A stretch of DNA of 10,816 nt from Chlamydiota bacterium. Lineage in GTDB: Bacteria > Chlamydiota > Chlamydiia > Chlamydiales > Rhabdochlamydiaceae. The notes under the pieces are model-generated. The model saw only the letters and a list, made by a program, of their open reading frames with translations. It did not search any database and was not told the DNA's origin. The stretch is taken from contig JAHFTN010000045.1 of NCBI GenBank assembly GCA_023269365.1, positions 1-10,816 on the forward strand, in the 5' to 3' direction. A program made the translations under genes and the position numbers. Positions 1-7,288 of this stretch are shown here, in pieces (the stretch's first letter is position 1; each line of letters begins with the position of its first letter).

Positions 1-106
1 TGTTAAAATCTGAGAAATCTTCGAAAAAGGGTATTAGAGCCAAGCAGTTCAAGGCAGCAACTAGTCAAGACTATCTATACAGGGTGCTTGCAGTCTCTAA
101 CTTTTG

Positions 107-844
107 ATGCGCTCGCCCTGGCCAAGGTCCAATCCACTCACTGTATTACTTTTCAAAAGCGAGTTATGCGATAGTAACGAGTTGTGCAATCGTTTAAACT
201 GTCAATTTAAAAAAATCCTTATCATTCTTGAAGCACTGAACTTTAACTTTCGGCTGCCGTCCCATAATGGACGTCAACTCCACGTTGATGTAACATGCCT
301 TCCAAACCCACAATTCTCGCTTCTCTCAGAAATAAAAGGAAATTTGAAGTTGGACCTGTTCCAAAAAAAAGTATATGACTTAGAAGGGCCCCTAATGCTT
401 TCAGAACTAAGACTAGTAAACTCCTTAGGCTTTAAGATAAAAGAAGCTAAGATGACCGCTTCACGCGTCAATGACATTTTTACAAATCCAAATGAACTCC
501 CCTCCGTTTTTTTTACTTTTAGGGAACCCAGTACTGAAACAAATAGAGCTCTTCTAAATCTCCTAAACAGGATCGTTATACAAAACCCCTATTCTACGCC
601 AAAAGATGCTACGAATAAAATACAAGAAGCCGTTCATTCAAAAAATTTAAATTTTCTTGTCCGGTTGGCCTGCATTAAAAAAGAGTTCCTTCCTTTACTT
701 GTTTTCTTACTCATTTTTCGCTCCGAATTAAGTCTTAATCTTCAGGATAAAGGACCGACCTCAGGAAGAACTGCTCTTGACGTTGCTAAAGACAATAATA
801 ATCCCGACGCAACTGAGTGTCTAAATAAGGTGCTTGGTTTTTGA
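107..844 (+). CDS. Hypothetical protein with a weak C-terminal ankyrin-like repeat
   Basis: I do not recognise the protein as a whole (245 aa from ATG 107; a TTG at 104 is also in frame, and a stop lies at 98-100). No ribosome binding site precedes either start, so the true start may be further downstream. The last ~35 residues, with Leu-Asn-Leu-Gln-Asp-Lys, then GRTALDVAKDNNNPDATECL, read like an ankyrin repeat: a beta-turn, T-A-L-D-V-A helix 1 and a second short helix. The preceding helix pair around residues 170-200 could be a degenerate repeat. A hydrophobic run (FLPLLVFLLIF) sits just before it; I take it as a repeat helix rather than a membrane segment, but cannot exclude the latter. 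No signal peptide is visible. The gene is clearly richer in A+T than its neighbours, which suggests acquired or decaying DNA. Ankyrin proteins are common as effectors or accessory proteins in amoeba-associated chlamydiae; that role here is inference. It converges with the monooxygenase gene, nine bases apart, with no terminator visible between them. Confidence 0.5.
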   Translation: MRSPWPRSNPLTVLLFKSELCDSNELCNRLNCQFKKILIILEALNFNFRLPSHNGRQLHVDVTCLPNPQFSLLSEIKGNLKLDLFQKKVYDLEGPLMLSELRLVNSLGFKIKEAKMTASRVNDIFTNPNELPSVFFTFREPSTETNRALLNLLNRIVIQNPYSTPKDATNKIQEAVHSKNLNFLVRLACIKKEFLPLLVFLLIFRSELSLNLQDKGPTSGRTALDVAKDNNNPDATECLNKVLGF

Positions 845-853
845 ATTGGCCGC

Positions 854-2221
854 TCACTTAACTGCTTCGATATAAAGATCGGGGCGGATGAGACAGGCAG
901 TGGGCTTTTTGATTCCATAGCGCTCCCAAGCCTCTTTGTGATCCATAGGCACAACAACAGCTTCAGGGGACAAAGAAGAGGAGGCAATCCCAAAAAGCAG
1001 CAGATGGGGCTTTGTCGACCCTCGCATCAGAGTGTAGAGATCGCTCTTGCCGACAGGCACGTTGGGAGCCCTCATCCCGCCTCCTGTTTTAACGACCTTG
1101 CTCTTAGGGTAGTGTATTGTGAGTTGCGCTATAGAAGAGATGAGCCTTTTTTCGATGCGAGGCAGTAAAAAATGGATCCCTTTATTTCTTATTGCAATGA
1201 ACAAAGGATTCTTTAGGGCAATTATGCGCGTTGCAAATAGAGTGGCTCGAAGCAGCTTTTTTGCCCAAGAACGCCTCTCTATCGTATAGGTTTTGATGAC
1301 AGAGGGATCTTTCGTTGCGAGCTTCCATCCCAGGTTAAAAGCATCTTGCAGTCCCGAATTCATCCCCTGGCCCCCTATAGGGCTATGCACGTGCGCTGCA
1401 TCCCCAGCTAAAAACACACATCCCGATTGATACGTTTTAACTAGGCGAGTATGGATTTGAAAGTGAGCCATCCAAAGTGGGTCTGACACACGGGTGTGGG
1501 GCCCCATTTTTTCTTGAATCTCTTGCAAAGTCAGCTCAGCATTTTGTTGCGGGAAGACGAAGCGGTAACGCTGCTCTCCTGTCATGGGAACTGCCCCTAG
1601 AATCCCTTCTGGATTTAAAAAGACAAAAAACTCCCCAGGAGGACGCTCCCACTCTAACTTTACATCGGCCAAAGAAAAGAGAGAGGGGAACGCTTTTCCT
1701 TCGAAGGGGATCTGAAGCGTTTTACGCACGGCGCTATGCGCCCCATCACAGCCCACGACAAACCGCGCCTCAATTACTTCCTCAATGCCTTTTTGTGTAT
1801 GGTTACAACGGACTCGAACTCCTTGCTTTGTCTCTTGAAGACCGAGAAATTCAACTCCCCTCTCAATGGCAACTCCTCTTGACAGGGCGACTTGAGTTAA
1901 AATCTGTTCTGTTTTGCTCTGCTCTACACTCAATACGAAGGGAAAGGCTGTATCGAGCTTAGAAAAATGCAAAGAGGCAAGTTCCTCATCAAGAGACATG
2001 AGGTGCATCACTTTTACAGCTCTACCCTCTTTGAGAAATGGCTCGACCATGCCCACATGTTGAAAAATCTCTAGGGTACGCGGCTGAATGACCAAAGCCC
2101 TTGATTTTTCTGAAGCGATCAATGCTTTTTCAATCAAGCGGCAGCTCAGGCCATGGCGGGCCACTTCTGCTGCCATAAAAAGCCCCGTCGGACCCGCTCC
2201 TACAACCAACACATCTAACAT
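854..2221 (-). CDS. FAD-dependent aromatic hydroxylase-type monooxygenase
   Basis: This is a flavoprotein of the PheA/TfdB/MhpA class, which uses NAD(P)H and O2 to hydroxylate a ring substrate. Seen in 455 aa: the N-terminal Rossmann fingerprint VLVVGAGPTG (Gly8, Gly10, Gly13); the DG motif GCDGAHSAVRK at about 157-167, which contacts FAD and NAD(P)H; and the GD motif LAGDAAHVHSPIGGQGMNSG from about 271, which binds the FAD ribityl chain. The C-terminus ends in IRPDLYIEAVK, like the RPDG-type ending of the thioredoxin-like domain of this class, but the protein is shorter than typical ~550 aa members, so that domain is reduced. A longer reading could start at 2260, but ATG 2221 has a perfect GGAG six bases upstream and begins right at the Rossmann strand. 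I recall a related gene annotated mhpA (CT148) in C. trachomatis. No pathway partner lies nearby, so the substrate is unknown. Confidence 0.88.
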   Translation of the reverse strand: MLDVLVVGAGPTGLFMAAEVARHGLSCRLIEKALIASEKSRALVIQPRTLEIFQHVGMVEPFLKEGRAVKVMHLMSLDEELASLHFSKLDTAFPFVLSVEQSKTEQILTQVALSRGVAIERGVEFLGLQETKQGVRVRCNHTQKGIEEVIEARFVVGCDGAHSAVRKTLQIPFEGKAFPSLFSLADVKLEWERPPGEFFVFLNPEGILGAVPMTGEQRYRFVFPQQNAELTLQEIQEKMGPHTRVSDPLWMAHFQIHTRLVKTYQSGCVFLAGDAAHVHSPIGGQGMNSGLQDAFNLGWKLATKDPSVIKTYTIERRSWAKKLLRATLFATRIIALKNPLFIAIRNKGIHFLLPRIEKRLISSIAQLTIHYPKSKVVKTGGGMRAPNVPVGKSDLYTLMRGSTKPHLLLFGIASSSLSPEAVVVPMDHKEAWERYGIKKPTACLIRPDLYIEAVK

Positions 2222-2225
2222 GCTT

Positions 2226-2231
2226 CTCTCC
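2226..2231 (-). promoter_or_regulatory. Ribosome binding site that fixes the monooxygenase start
   Basis: On the minus strand GGAGAG lies just upstream of ATG 2221, with six bases between GGAG and the start. Neither upstream in-frame ATG (2233 and 2260) has a comparable site, and translation from them would add 4 or 13 residues ahead of the nucleotide-binding strand. This supports the shorter start. Confidence 0.65.
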
Positions 2232-2291
2232 ATAAATGAAGCATAGAGCCGCCATTGCATTTAAATCAAATTCCGTTAAAAATGGAGAAAT

Positions 2292-2891
2292 ATGGCAAAG
2301 TACCCTCATGAGCTTACGCAGCTGATTGCTTTTTTAAAAAAACTTCCCGGCGTGGGGACAAAGACGGCCGAGCGTTTCGCCTTCCAGCTCTTGAGCTGGC
2401 AAGACCACGACCTTTCCCACTTTGCCCACTTTTTACAGGGATTGAAGGAAAAAATCATGCACTGCACCGAGTGCCATTGCCTTACTGACGCGGGGAAGTG
2501 CTCTTTTTGCCATTCTCCGTCCAGAGACACGAGCAAGCTCTGTATCATCGCCTCGGCAAGAGAAGCCTACTCTATCGATGAGACAGGAGCTTACCGCGGT
2601 TTGTATCATGTTCTGGGAGGGCTCCTCTCCCCCATCGAAGGGAAAACACCGGAACATTTGCGTTTGGATCTATTGAAAGCGAGGATTGAGCGGCTTCAAA
2701 TTCAAGAGATTATCATTGCCCTTGACTCCACCTTAGAAGGGGACACCACCTCTTTATTCATCAAAGAAGAGATGCTCAGCTTAGGGCTCCCCGTATTCAG
2801 GCTTGCCTTCGGGATTCCTCTCGGCAGCTCCCTTGACTTTGTCGACGGAGGGACCCTCGCACGGGCCCTTACCGGCAAACAACACTTCTAA
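2292..2891 (+). CDS. recR: Recombination mediator protein RecR
   Basis: RecR loads RecA onto single-stranded gaps together with RecO and RecF, in the cytoplasm. The 199 aa length is that of the family. In order: a helix-hairpin-helix DNA-binding segment with LPGVGTKTAERFAFQLL (about 18-34); a four-cysteine zinc finger with Cys58, Cys61, Cys70 and Cys73; then a Toprim domain (about 82-170) with LCIIASAREA, ETGAYRGLYHVLGGLLSP and ALDSTLEGDTTSLF. The C-terminus GIPLGSSLDFVDGGTLARAL is the family signature. The first Toprim acidic position, usually Glu in the LCVVE-type motif, is Ala here. The start is supported by GGAG at 2284-2287, four bases upstream. It is divergent from the monooxygenase with about 70 bases between, and is followed by a long hairpin, so it seems separate from the bamA operon even though recR-bamA adjacency matches chlamydial gene order as I recall it. 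Confidence 0.96.
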   Translation: MAKYPHELTQLIAFLKKLPGVGTKTAERFAFQLLSWQDHDLSHFAHFLQGLKEKIMHCTECHCLTDAGKCSFCHSPSRDTSKLCIIASAREAYSIDETGAYRGLYHVLGGLLSPIEGKTPEHLRLDLLKARIERLQIQEIIIALDSTLEGDTTSLFIKEEMLSLGLPVFRLAFGIPLGSSLDFVDGGTLARALTGKQHF

Positions 2892-2892
2892 A

Positions 2893-2975
2893 AAAAGAAA
2901 AAATAACAAGATATTAGGATGGACAGGATGAGAAATTTTATCCTGTCCATCTTAATATCTTGTTATTTTTCTTTT
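2893..2975. terminator. Very long imperfect hairpin after recR, probable bidirectional terminator
   Basis: Two arms, 2893-2929 and 2940-2975, are complementary over about 36 pairs, with one extra A in the left arm and one G-T wobble, around a 10-base loop (2930-2939). It starts two bases after the recR stop codon. The outer part of each arm is A-rich on the left and T-rich on the right, so a transcript read in either direction would end in a U-rich stretch. It is much longer than a typical intrinsic terminator. It sits between recR and the bamA promoter and probably isolates the two. Confidence 0.7.
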
Positions 2976-3002
2976 GATTTTTGAGCGTGTACAGAGAAAA
3001 AT

Positions 3003-3032
3003 TTGCAAATATTCCTTTCCTTTCTTTATAAT
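3003..3032 (+). promoter_or_regulatory. Housekeeping sigma-type promoter for the bamA-ompH-lpxD operon
   Basis: A -35 box TTGCAA (3003-3008) and a perfect -10 box TATAAT (3027-3032) are separated by 18 bases. The predicted transcript would start near 3039-3040, about 22 bases before the bamA ATG. It lies directly after the long hairpin that closes recR, which fits independent transcription of the downstream operon. No start site was measured. Confidence 0.6.
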
Positions 3033-3061
3033 CTGGCAACTCACTTCAACTGTAGTTGCGC

Positions 3062-5479
3062 ATGATCGTGAATCCCAAATTCCTCCTCGCCTTTTCTCTG
3101 ATTGTCAGCAGCCTATCTCCTGCAGCTTCCCTTCTTGCCCATGCTTCTGTCGAGGTGTTTGAAGAGAAAAGGATTGCTCAAATTGAGATCCAACCAGAAA
3201 ATCTGCCTCCTAACGTCTCTTTTGACCCCAAAATGGTGCTCTCTCGCCTGAAGACGAAAGTAGGAGATCCCTTCTCTCAAAGTACTTTTGATAACGACTT
3301 GAAAACCCTTTCCAACGAATATGATCGGGTAGAGCCTGTAGTGCAGGTCAATAACGGTGAGGTGTACCTGACGATCAAAGTGTGGCCGCGCCCTACGATC
3401 CGCACGATTAAATGGAGTGGGAATACCTACATTAAGACAAAAACTCTCCAAAAGGAGTTGGGAGTCAAACCTAGCGCTTTGTTTAATCGGCAAGCATTTA
3501 ATAAGGCGTTTAACAAAGTTAAAGAATTTTATGTCAAAAAAGGATATTTCGAATCACAGCTCCAATACACAATCGTTCCCGATCCCAAAACCAATGAGGT
3601 CGATGTCGTCATCGTCGTGCGTGAGGGGAGATCGGGGAAGATCGATAACATCGTCTTTAAAGGATTTACTAGCAGTGAGCGCAGTGAGATCTTGGGGATG
3701 ATCTATACCAAGAAGTATAACCTCTTCACAAGTTGGCTCACAGGCAGCGGGATCTACAAGGAAGAAGCACTAGAACAAGACCGCCTCACGATCACCAACT
3801 ACTTGCAGAACCGAGGGTATGCTGACGCGAAGGTCGATATTGAGATCAAAGAAGCCAAAACGGAAGGGAAGATCATCCTCTCTGTCACAGCGGACAGGGG
3901 CCCTATATTCCATTTCGGGAAAATCACGTTTAAAGGCAACACCTTATTTACAGATGAGGAAATCGATAAAGTCTTTAGCGCGCGCCCAGGAGAGAAGTAT
4001 TCTCCCGACAAGCTGCGCGCTTCGATGCAAGCGATCAAAGAACTCTATGGGCGCAAAGGGCATATCGATGCCAACGTGCAATACGAAACGCAGCTCGCCT
4101 CTCCTAACGAGCCTGTCTACAATGTTTTCTTTCATATTGAAGAGGGTCAGCCGTATAAAATTGGGATGGTGCGCGTCTTTGGGAATATACAGACCCAGGC
4201 TCACGTTATTTTAAGGGAATCCCTTCTTATTCCGGGGGAAACGTTTGATAGCGCTAAACTTAAAGCGACACAAACGCGCCTAGAAAATATGGGGTATTTC
4301 AAGAGTGTCAATGTGTATGCAGTGCGCACTCAAGATGACCTGCTGCTAGGAGAAAACTACCGCGACGTCTATATTGAGGTGGAAGAGACGACCACAGGAA
4401 ATGTCAGCCTCTTTTTTGGCTTTAGCAGTGCCGATGATCTCTTTGGAGGGCTTGAGCTCTCTGAGAGCAATTTTAACTACAAAGGGATCCCTCGCATCTT
4501 TAAAGATGGTCCCTCATCACTTAGAGGCGGTGGGGAATATGCACATGCGCGGGTGAACATCGGCGCAAAACAGCGCACCTACACGATCTCCTGGTTGACC
4601 CCCTACTTTCGCGATACGCTCTGGAGGGTGGGCTTTGACGTCTCCGACTCTCACAGCACGTTGATCTCTAAAGATTACGACATCAACAAGATCGGCTTTT
4701 CTCTCTATGCTTCCTACCCGCTGAACCACTACTGGACATTTGGAACGAAATACCGATTTAGCAACTCCCAGATCCACGTGCCAAAGCGCTCTCCAGAAGA
4801 CGAGAGGGAACAAGCAAGACACCATGGGGTCATCTCGGGACTCGGCTCTTCCCTCTCCTTTGACTCTACAGATAGCGCCGTCAAGCCCCACAACGGCTTC
4901 CGCTCCTCTTTAGAAGCGGAGATGGTCGGCATCTGGGGAGATTACAGCTACTTGCGTTTTGCCTATGTGAATAGCTACTATGCTCAGCTCTGGAAACGGG
5001 GAATCATGAAGTACCGCTGGGATATGCGTTTCATCGACCCTATCATTAAAACGCATAACTCCAATGACATCCCCTTCAGCGAGCGGTTTTATATCGGGGG
5101 ACTCAACTCGGTGCGCGGCTATAAAGATTTTGATTTAGGCTCCCACTTCAGCAAGACACACGATCCAAAAGGGGGCGTCTCTGCGACTGTCCTTTCTTTA
5201 GAGTACTTACAAGAAATCTTTTCGTTTATGGACGCCTTTGTCTTTGTCGATGCAGGAGGGATCACGCTGAGGAAATTTCATTTTGCTCCCTTGCGATGCA
5301 CCACAGGATTTGGCACCCGCCTAGAATTGATCAATCGGATGCCCGTCATCCTCGGCATGGGTTTCCCCGTCAATAATCCAGGTCGCCAAAAGTCTTCCCC
5401 TGAAGACAAACATCCCCCTTTCCGCAAACACCACGCCGAAGAGAAACACTTCTTCTTCTCTATGGGAGGACAGTTCTAA
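3062..5479 (+). CDS. bamA: Outer membrane protein assembly factor BamA (Omp85)
   Basis: BamA folds and inserts beta-barrel proteins into the outer membrane. The 805 aa product starts with a signal peptide (hydrophobic LLAFSLIVSSL, likely cleaved after LLAHA near residue 28). Five POTRA domains follow, at about 35-109, 110-188, 191-281, 284-361 and 364-441, each closing in a strand such as VDVVIVVREG or VFFHIEEG. The barrel fills the rest and carries the Omp85 lid-lock motif VRGY (about 684-687, in GGLNSVRGYKDFDLGS). It ends in SMGGQF, with the C-terminal Phe expected of an outer-membrane barrel. A polar, His/Lys-rich stretch (about 768-796) sits between the last two strands, probably in an external loop. 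ATG 3062 is preferred over TTG 3056, but no clear ribosome binding site precedes it. It is the first gene of an operon with ompH and lpxD. Confidence 0.95.
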   Translation: MIVNPKFLLAFSLIVSSLSPAASLLAHASVEVFEEKRIAQIEIQPENLPPNVSFDPKMVLSRLKTKVGDPFSQSTFDNDLKTLSNEYDRVEPVVQVNNGEVYLTIKVWPRPTIRTIKWSGNTYIKTKTLQKELGVKPSALFNRQAFNKAFNKVKEFYVKKGYFESQLQYTIVPDPKTNEVDVVIVVREGRSGKIDNIVFKGFTSSERSEILGMIYTKKYNLFTSWLTGSGIYKEEALEQDRLTITNYLQNRGYADAKVDIEIKEAKTEGKIILSVTADRGPIFHFGKITFKGNTLFTDEEIDKVFSARPGEKYSPDKLRASMQAIKELYGRKGHIDANVQYETQLASPNEPVYNVFFHIEEGQPYKIGMVRVFGNIQTQAHVILRESLLIPGETFDSAKLKATQTRLENMGYFKSVNVYAVRTQDDLLLGENYRDVYIEVEETTTGNVSLFFGFSSADDLFGGLELSESNFNYKGIPRIFKDGPSSLRGGGEYAHARVNIGAKQRTYTISWLTPYFRDTLWRVGFDVSDSHSTLISKDYDINKIGFSLYASYPLNHYWTFGTKYRFSNSQIHVPKRSPEDEREQARHHGVISGLGSSLSFDSTDSAVKPHNGFRSSLEAEMVGIWGDYSYLRFAYVNSYYAQLWKRGIMKYRWDMRFIDPIIKTHNSNDIPFSERFYIGGLNSVRGYKDFDLGSHFSKTHDPKGGVSATVLSLEYLQEIFSFMDAFVFVDAGGITLRKFHFAPLRCTTGFGTRLELINRMPVILGMGFPVNNPGRQKSSPEDKHPPFRKHHAEEKHFFFSMGGQF

Positions 5480-5500
5480 TGATTCCTATAACAACTTTTA

Positions 5501-5506
5501 AAGGAG
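5501..5506 (+). promoter_or_regulatory. Ribosome binding site that fixes the ompH start
   Basis: AAGGAG lies eight bases before ATG 5515. The ORF is open from an ATG at 5477 that overlaps the bamA stop, but that would add 12 non-hydrophobic residues ahead of the signal peptide. The site and the signal peptide both favour 5515. Confidence 0.7.
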
Positions 5507-5514
5507 AACCCCGC

Positions 5515-6078
5515 ATGAAACGTCATCTGATCCCTTCATTCTTATTAAGCCTCCTCTTGTCGTCTGCGGCTTTTAGCGCCGAGGCTCAAAATCTGGGCGT
5601 CGTTAATTTCGGCACTTGCGTGTCAGATTCCAAGTTGGGACAACAAGAGCAAGCCTCTTTTGAGACCCTTAAAAAACAGATGACGATGACGATGGAAGAG
5701 ACGGAAAAACAACTCACCGATCTTACAGCAAAATTCAACGATCCTGACTACTTAGATGGCCTTTCTCCCGAAGCGGAAGAAGACCTCAAAACGAAATTCC
5801 GCACCCTAAACGAAGATCTCAACCGCTACCAAAACCAATACTATCAGGTGATGAACCAGGCGAACATGCGCATCGTTCAAACGCTGTCCACAAGTATTAA
5901 TAACGCCTCAGAAAAAGTGGCTAAAGAGAAAAAGTTCAACATGGTTCTCAACAAAGACGCCTGCTTCTACTATGTTCCTTCTCTTGATGTGACAACACAG
6001 GTGATTGCTCAGATGGATAAAGATTTTAAGCCCGAGGGGAAGAAAACGCCTCCTACTGCTGAGCCTACAAAGAAATAG
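5515..6078 (+). CDS. ompH: Periplasmic OmpH/Skp-family chaperone
   Basis: Skp/OmpH trimers hold unfolded outer-membrane proteins in the periplasm and hand them to the Bam machine. The 187 aa precursor has a clear signal peptide: MKR, then a long Leu/Ser-rich core, with probable cleavage after AFSA or SAEA near residues 22-24. The mature protein opens with the family strand LGVVNFGTC. A long charged, helical, coiled-coil-like arm follows (about 40-140, rich in Lys, Glu and Gln), and a closing strand FNMVLNKDACFYYVPSLDVT returns to the body. The C-terminal tail is Lys/Pro-rich. The mature protein has exactly two cysteines, Cys35 and Cys150, on the strands that pair in the Skp body, so a disulfide is possible. 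It lies 35 bases after bamA and three bases before lpxD, in the order recalled for CT241-CT243. Confidence 0.93.
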   Translation: MKRHLIPSFLLSLLLSSAAFSAEAQNLGVVNFGTCVSDSKLGQQEQASFETLKKQMTMTMEETEKQLTDLTAKFNDPDYLDGLSPEAEEDLKTKFRTLNEDLNRYQNQYYQVMNQANMRIVQTLSTSINNASEKVAKEKKFNMVLNKDACFYYVPSLDVTTQVIAQMDKDFKPEGKKTPPTAEPTKK

Positions 6079-6081
6079 TCT

Positions 6082-7131
6082 ATGGCCTATACACTATCTC
6101 AGCTAGCTACACTCACGGGGTCCACTCTAGAAGGGGACCCCTCCTATAAGATCACAGGGGTCGACTCGCTAGATGCTGCACGGGCAGATGACGCCTCTTT
6201 TCTGGCCAACCCCCGCTACAGCGCCCTTTTACAAAAAACGCAAGCGGGAGTCATCTTCATCCCTCCTCAGGTGGAAAGGGTCAAAGGAAAAAATTTCCTC
6301 ATCTCAGAAAATCCCTCCTTAGCCTTTCAGACCATCATGCGGCTGCTCCTCGTCTCAGAAGACAACTTCTCCGGATTCAAAGGGATCCACCCTACGGCTC
6401 TTATCCACCCGACTGCCGTTTTGGGAAATAACGTGAGGATCGGCCCCTATGTCGTCATCGACCAAAAAGCATCGATTGGCAATGACACCTTACTCGAAGC
6501 CCATACGGCCATTGGTCCCGGGGTACATGTGGGCACTTCGTGCCACTTTCATCCCCACGTGACAGTAAGAGAAAAATGCCAGATAGGAAACCGCGTTGTC
6601 CTCCAGCCGGGAGCTGTCATCGGCTCTTGTGGATTTGGTTTTAACACAGACCCTACCGGCGTTCATACCAAATTAGAGCAACTCGGGATCGTCGTCATCG
6701 AAGATGACGTAGAAGTCGGCGCCAATACGACCATCGATCGCGCCCGCTTCAAAACCACCCTCATCGGCAAGGGCACCAAAATCGACAACCTCGTTCAAAT
6801 TGGACACAACGTTCAGATGGGGGCAAACAACATCATCATCTCTCAAGCAGGGATCGCAGGATCGGTTAAAACCGGCACCAACGTCGTTCTCGGCGGGCAG
6901 ACGGGCGTTGTGGGGCATATCGAGATTGCGAGCGGCGTTATGGTCGCCAGCCGCGGCGGGATCAGCAAGTCGATGAAGGAAGCGGGCAAATACGCCGGCA
7001 CGCCCGTGCTCCCCCTCGCTGAACACAACGTGCAGCAGGTCCACTTGCGCAAAATCACCACCTACGTAAAACAGATCCAAGACCTAGAGAAAAGGCTGCA
7101 AGCACTCGAAGAGCGCTTGCAAGACACTTAG
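6082..7131 (+). CDS. lpxD: UDP-3-O-acylglucosamine N-acyltransferase LpxD
   Basis: LpxD adds the N-linked 3-hydroxyacyl chain from acyl-ACP to UDP-3-O-acyl-glucosamine, the third step of lipid A synthesis, in the cytoplasm. The 349 aa length is normal. Residues 1-100 form the N-terminal uridine-binding domain (ITGVDSLDAARADDASFLANPRY). From about 100 to 295 run left-handed beta-helix hexapeptide repeats (IGPYVVI, IGNDTLLEA, IGHNVQMGAN). The predicted catalytic His is His242 in IDNLVQIGHNV, equivalent to His239 of E. coli LpxD. The C-terminus is a charged helix (about 316-348), as in the family's terminal trimer helices. The start is three bases after the ompH stop with no evident ribosome binding site, so translation is probably coupled to ompH. 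It ends the operon and converges with slc1 over a shared terminator. Confidence 0.95.
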   Translation: MAYTLSQLATLTGSTLEGDPSYKITGVDSLDAARADDASFLANPRYSALLQKTQAGVIFIPPQVERVKGKNFLISENPSLAFQTIMRLLLVSEDNFSGFKGIHPTALIHPTAVLGNNVRIGPYVVIDQKASIGNDTLLEAHTAIGPGVHVGTSCHFHPHVTVREKCQIGNRVVLQPGAVIGSCGFGFNTDPTGVHTKLEQLGIVVIEDDVEVGANTTIDRARFKTTLIGKGTKIDNLVQIGHNVQMGANNIIISQAGIAGSVKTGTNVVLGGQTGVVGHIEIASGVMVASRGGISKSMKEAGKYAGTPVLPLAEHNVQQVHLRKITTYVKQIQDLEKRLQALEERLQDT

Positions 7132-7256
7132 CAGCGGGACGCAAAAAATTCCGCAAAGGCGTGCCCGTATTCCATTATGCAATCATTATCACAAAAAGGC
7201 TGTATTACGCAAATCTCATTATGTATATCGAGAATCGGTTTTTAGTCCGAAAAAGA

Positions 7257-7284
7257 AAAAGAGCCCGTGAAAACGGGCTCTTTT
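7257..7284. terminator. Bidirectional intrinsic terminator between lpxD and slc1
   Basis: A perfect 12-base-pair stem (7257-7268 with 7273-7284), with a GC-rich centre and a GAAA tetraloop, is flanked by A's on the left and T's on the right. Read either way it is a classic intrinsic terminator. It lies just beyond the slc1 stop (7289) and about 125 bases after the lpxD stop. The stretch 7132-7256 between lpxD and the hairpin holds no gene I can support. Confidence 0.9.
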
Positions 7285-7288
7285 AAAA

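Noticed and set aside
1477..1962. 161 aa plus-strand ORF inside the monooxygenase gene
   Set aside because: It is antisense to a well-supported gene with intact FAD motifs and has no recognisable domain, so it is a shadow ORF.
3113..3493. 126 aa minus-strand ORF inside bamA
   Set aside because: It is antisense to the POTRA region of a clear BamA and has no domain or ribosome binding site.
6475..6960. Repeated isoleucine/glycine periodicity that could look like a DNA repeat
   Set aside because: It is the left-handed beta-helix hexapeptide pattern of LpxD at protein level, not a nucleotide repeat.
6673..7080. 135 aa minus-strand ORF inside lpxD
   Set aside because: It is antisense to the hexapeptide repeats. 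Its regular Asp/Val/Gly pattern mirrors that repeat coding and is not an independent gene.
7151..7270. Short basic plus-strand frame after lpxD, ending in the terminator stem (SPKKKKSP at its end)
   Set aside because: It has no ATG, GTG or TTG in a sensible place and no ribosome binding site. Its basic end comes from the A-rich terminator arm.
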